Shown one piece after another: positions 62,601 through 64,000 of a stretch of 64,000 nucleotides of DNA (the first letter of the stretch is position 1; every line of letters begins with the position of its first letter). The stretch covers positions 1-64,000 of the forward strand of contig CAKKTI010000017.1 in assembly GCA_920105805.1 (NCBI GenBank). Direction: 5' to 3'. This DNA is from Condylostoma magnum. Its lineage: Eukaryota > Ciliophora > Heterotrichea > Heterotrichida > Condylostomatidae. The notes below the pieces were generated by a model. That model saw only the letters and a program-made list of their open reading frames with translations, was not told the DNA's origin and did no database searches. A program made the translations under genes and the position numbers.

Positions 62601-64000
62601 TTCCTGGAAAGGTTATCACTAGCTAACCTCCACGGGCCACTGAGGATTCTAGAGCAAATTATAAGGTCATCTCACTTTCAAATGACTCAGTTATTGGAAA
62701 GAAGCTTATATTATATACGTTTGAATTTCCAGGAGGCTCTTATTATGTTAGCTATAAGGTCAGATCTGAGGTTTTCTATTGCACTATATGCGAGCTATTA
62801 GAGTCGTATATTGTTTTAACTGTGAAAGAGGTGGTTGTATCTAAATCTGGATTTAAAACAGTGTCTATAGTTACGGTTACATCCTAGGTACCTGGGGCAA
62901 TTTCAGATATATTAGTAACAGTAATAGTCAACAGATTAATATTACACTGGACTGGAGAGTTTGAGCTAACAGCTGGTATATTAGTCACACAAACAGACTA
63001 AGTTATATCAAACCCAGTAGGAAATACTATCTCAATAGACCCAGCAGCAGACACTCCATGCTTAAAATCAATGTAGAAGTAATAAGTAACATCAATAAAC
63101 TTCTTACTCAATGAGTTCTAGGATATCTCAATTTCCAAAGTATCAGCAGTACTATCTTACAAAATTCCATCTGGGTCTAAAATAGCTTCAAAGTTGTCGT
63201 AAACAGGAGTTCCATTGTTATTAAGCAAAAGTCCCATAGATACTGATGGAATTCCAGCAGAAGCAAATCTGGGGGAATGTATACCGTCAATATTCACCAT
63301 GGTATCCGTTCCTGCATTGAAAGCAGTAGGTGGTAATTGAATGAATACTAAAGAAACATAAGAGTTATACCATATATCGATACTTTACCCTGAGGTATTA
63401 GCAACTGTAAAGATTGAGTTAGTATCAATTGGCCACAGTAAAGAGAACTCTAATACTAAGAAATCATCTCCAGTTGTTGCCACTCCTGATCCAGGTTATG
63501 CTGTTATTGATAGGGAAGTCTCACTGTTTATGATATGCTCGGTTTATAGTGTAAATTTCTTAGTAACCCAGTTGTTATTGGTGGCGGCTTATTGGGTGAC
63601 TGGAAGCATGTCTTACTATACAATATTTTCAATAGAGTTGTAATCATGGTAATAGGTTTTAACTGTAATATTTGAATCATTAGCTGCATGTTTTATTAAG
63701 ATCTTAAAGCTGACAATGGATCCAGCAACTATAGTATTGAATCCTGATATAGTAATAGAAGGAGTAGTTGTATCAGCATCAAACATACAGGGATTATTCT
63801 AAGCTTAGGGGAAGGTAAACCCGGATAGTAAAACGCATTCTATATATCCGTCACTTAAACCAGTTCCTAAATCACTTTAAAAGTCAGCAGCTGGGAACTC
63901 ATACTTAATATACGACATTCGGCTAGTAGTGAGACTTAATGTTTATTGAACCTATACGTCAATCGTATAAATAGTCCACATACCAGCAGTATTAGCATTA
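59698..64000 (-). CDS. giant secreted or surface protein, C-terminal part
   Basis: At least 1,433 codons in one frame from the window edge to TAG. Rich in Thr, Ser, Val, Ile, Asn and Asp, built of repeated beta-sandwich-like units with motifs such as S-F-T-V-x-T and P-x-G-F/T-x-x-x, probably Ig/cadherin-like modules (GTQDVTVTIDTV, GSIEIVFPTGF). Cys are sparse but paired with intervals (VCVTN ... QCNIN). The last 20 residues are hydrophobic with no cytosolic tail (SSALMIVFRVLGVLLVLV), as in GPI-anchor signals. Likely a cell-surface adhesin or coat protein. The N terminus lies beyond the window. The kinase gene follows 21 nt on in the same frame. Confidence 0.7.

Noticed and set aside
62460-62801. 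113-residue plus-strand ORF
   Set aside because: Antisense of the giant surface protein, whose minus frame is open for 4.3 kb.

Overview
The window is a very compact, AT-rich eukaryotic nuclear segment that I read as heterotrich ciliate DNA, most like Condylostoma. TAA and TAG are read as Gln, and TGA as Trp, inside conserved domains. Examples are the kinase D-x-W-S motif, the DHHC-x-W motif, MORN-repeat Trp positions and the N-Y-D-x-W of the acid-ceramidase family. Yet all three codons also fit as stops where families should end and where convergent genes meet. This matches a code with no dedicated stop codon (NCBI table 28). A standard-code ORF caller therefore sees only fragments. I retranslated both strands with TAA/TAG=Q and TGA=W and placed most genes as single uninterrupted frames without needing introns. 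One gene (26.5-30.2 kb) shows two one-base frame breaks, and one 100-N gap lies at 19444-19543.

Layout. 0.3-5 kb: NAAA/acid-ceramidase-like hydrolase, small basic proteins, a coiled-coil protein, a one-TM protein and an EF-hand protein. 5-12.7 kb: coiled-coil RING protein, MORN-repeat protein, a coiled-coil protein ending in an alpha-adaptin-like appendage, HMG-box protein, TMEM230-like protein. 12.7-21 kb: a 1,448-residue multi-TM/coiled-coil protein, small proteins, a RING-CH/FHA protein and a CDPK across the gap. 21-32.5 kb: MULE-transposase-derived gene, LRR-EF-hand protein, UPF2, a fatty-acyl-CoA reductase/acyltransferase fusion (FARAT type) and a SNF1-like kinase with UBA. 32.6-40 kb: CREST-superfamily membrane protein, ZnT5-like zinc transporter, Tousled-like kinase, DHHC acyltransferase and lipin. 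40-49 kb: MRH-like membrane protein, double cNMP-binding protein, PP5, REXO4-like exonuclease, second DHHC enzyme, coiled-coil protein, PTEN. 49-64 kb: second CDPK, Sfi1-like repeat protein, short-chain dehydrogenase, ACSF2-like synthetase, tail-anchored protein, AGC kinase and the C-terminal 1,433 residues of a giant surface protein.

The genes do not form one pathway. Recurrent themes are calcium and phosphorylation signalling (two CDPKs, several EF-hand proteins, SNF1, TLK, AGC kinase, PP5, PTEN), lipid metabolism (lipin, FARAT-type protein, ACSF2, 17beta-HSD-like SDR, NAAA) and lipid-anchored proteins (several MGC/MGN N termini plus two DHHC enzymes). The most unusual features are genomic. 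Tandem genes lie as little as 3-9 nt apart and convergent stops 6-9 nt apart. Two divergent start codons are 1 nt apart. A TATAAAATG-like start context recurs. Ten tandem pairs share a frame, so that reading a stop as sense would fuse them. Stop positions are the weakest part of this annotation because every stop codon can also be sense; alternatives are given per gene.
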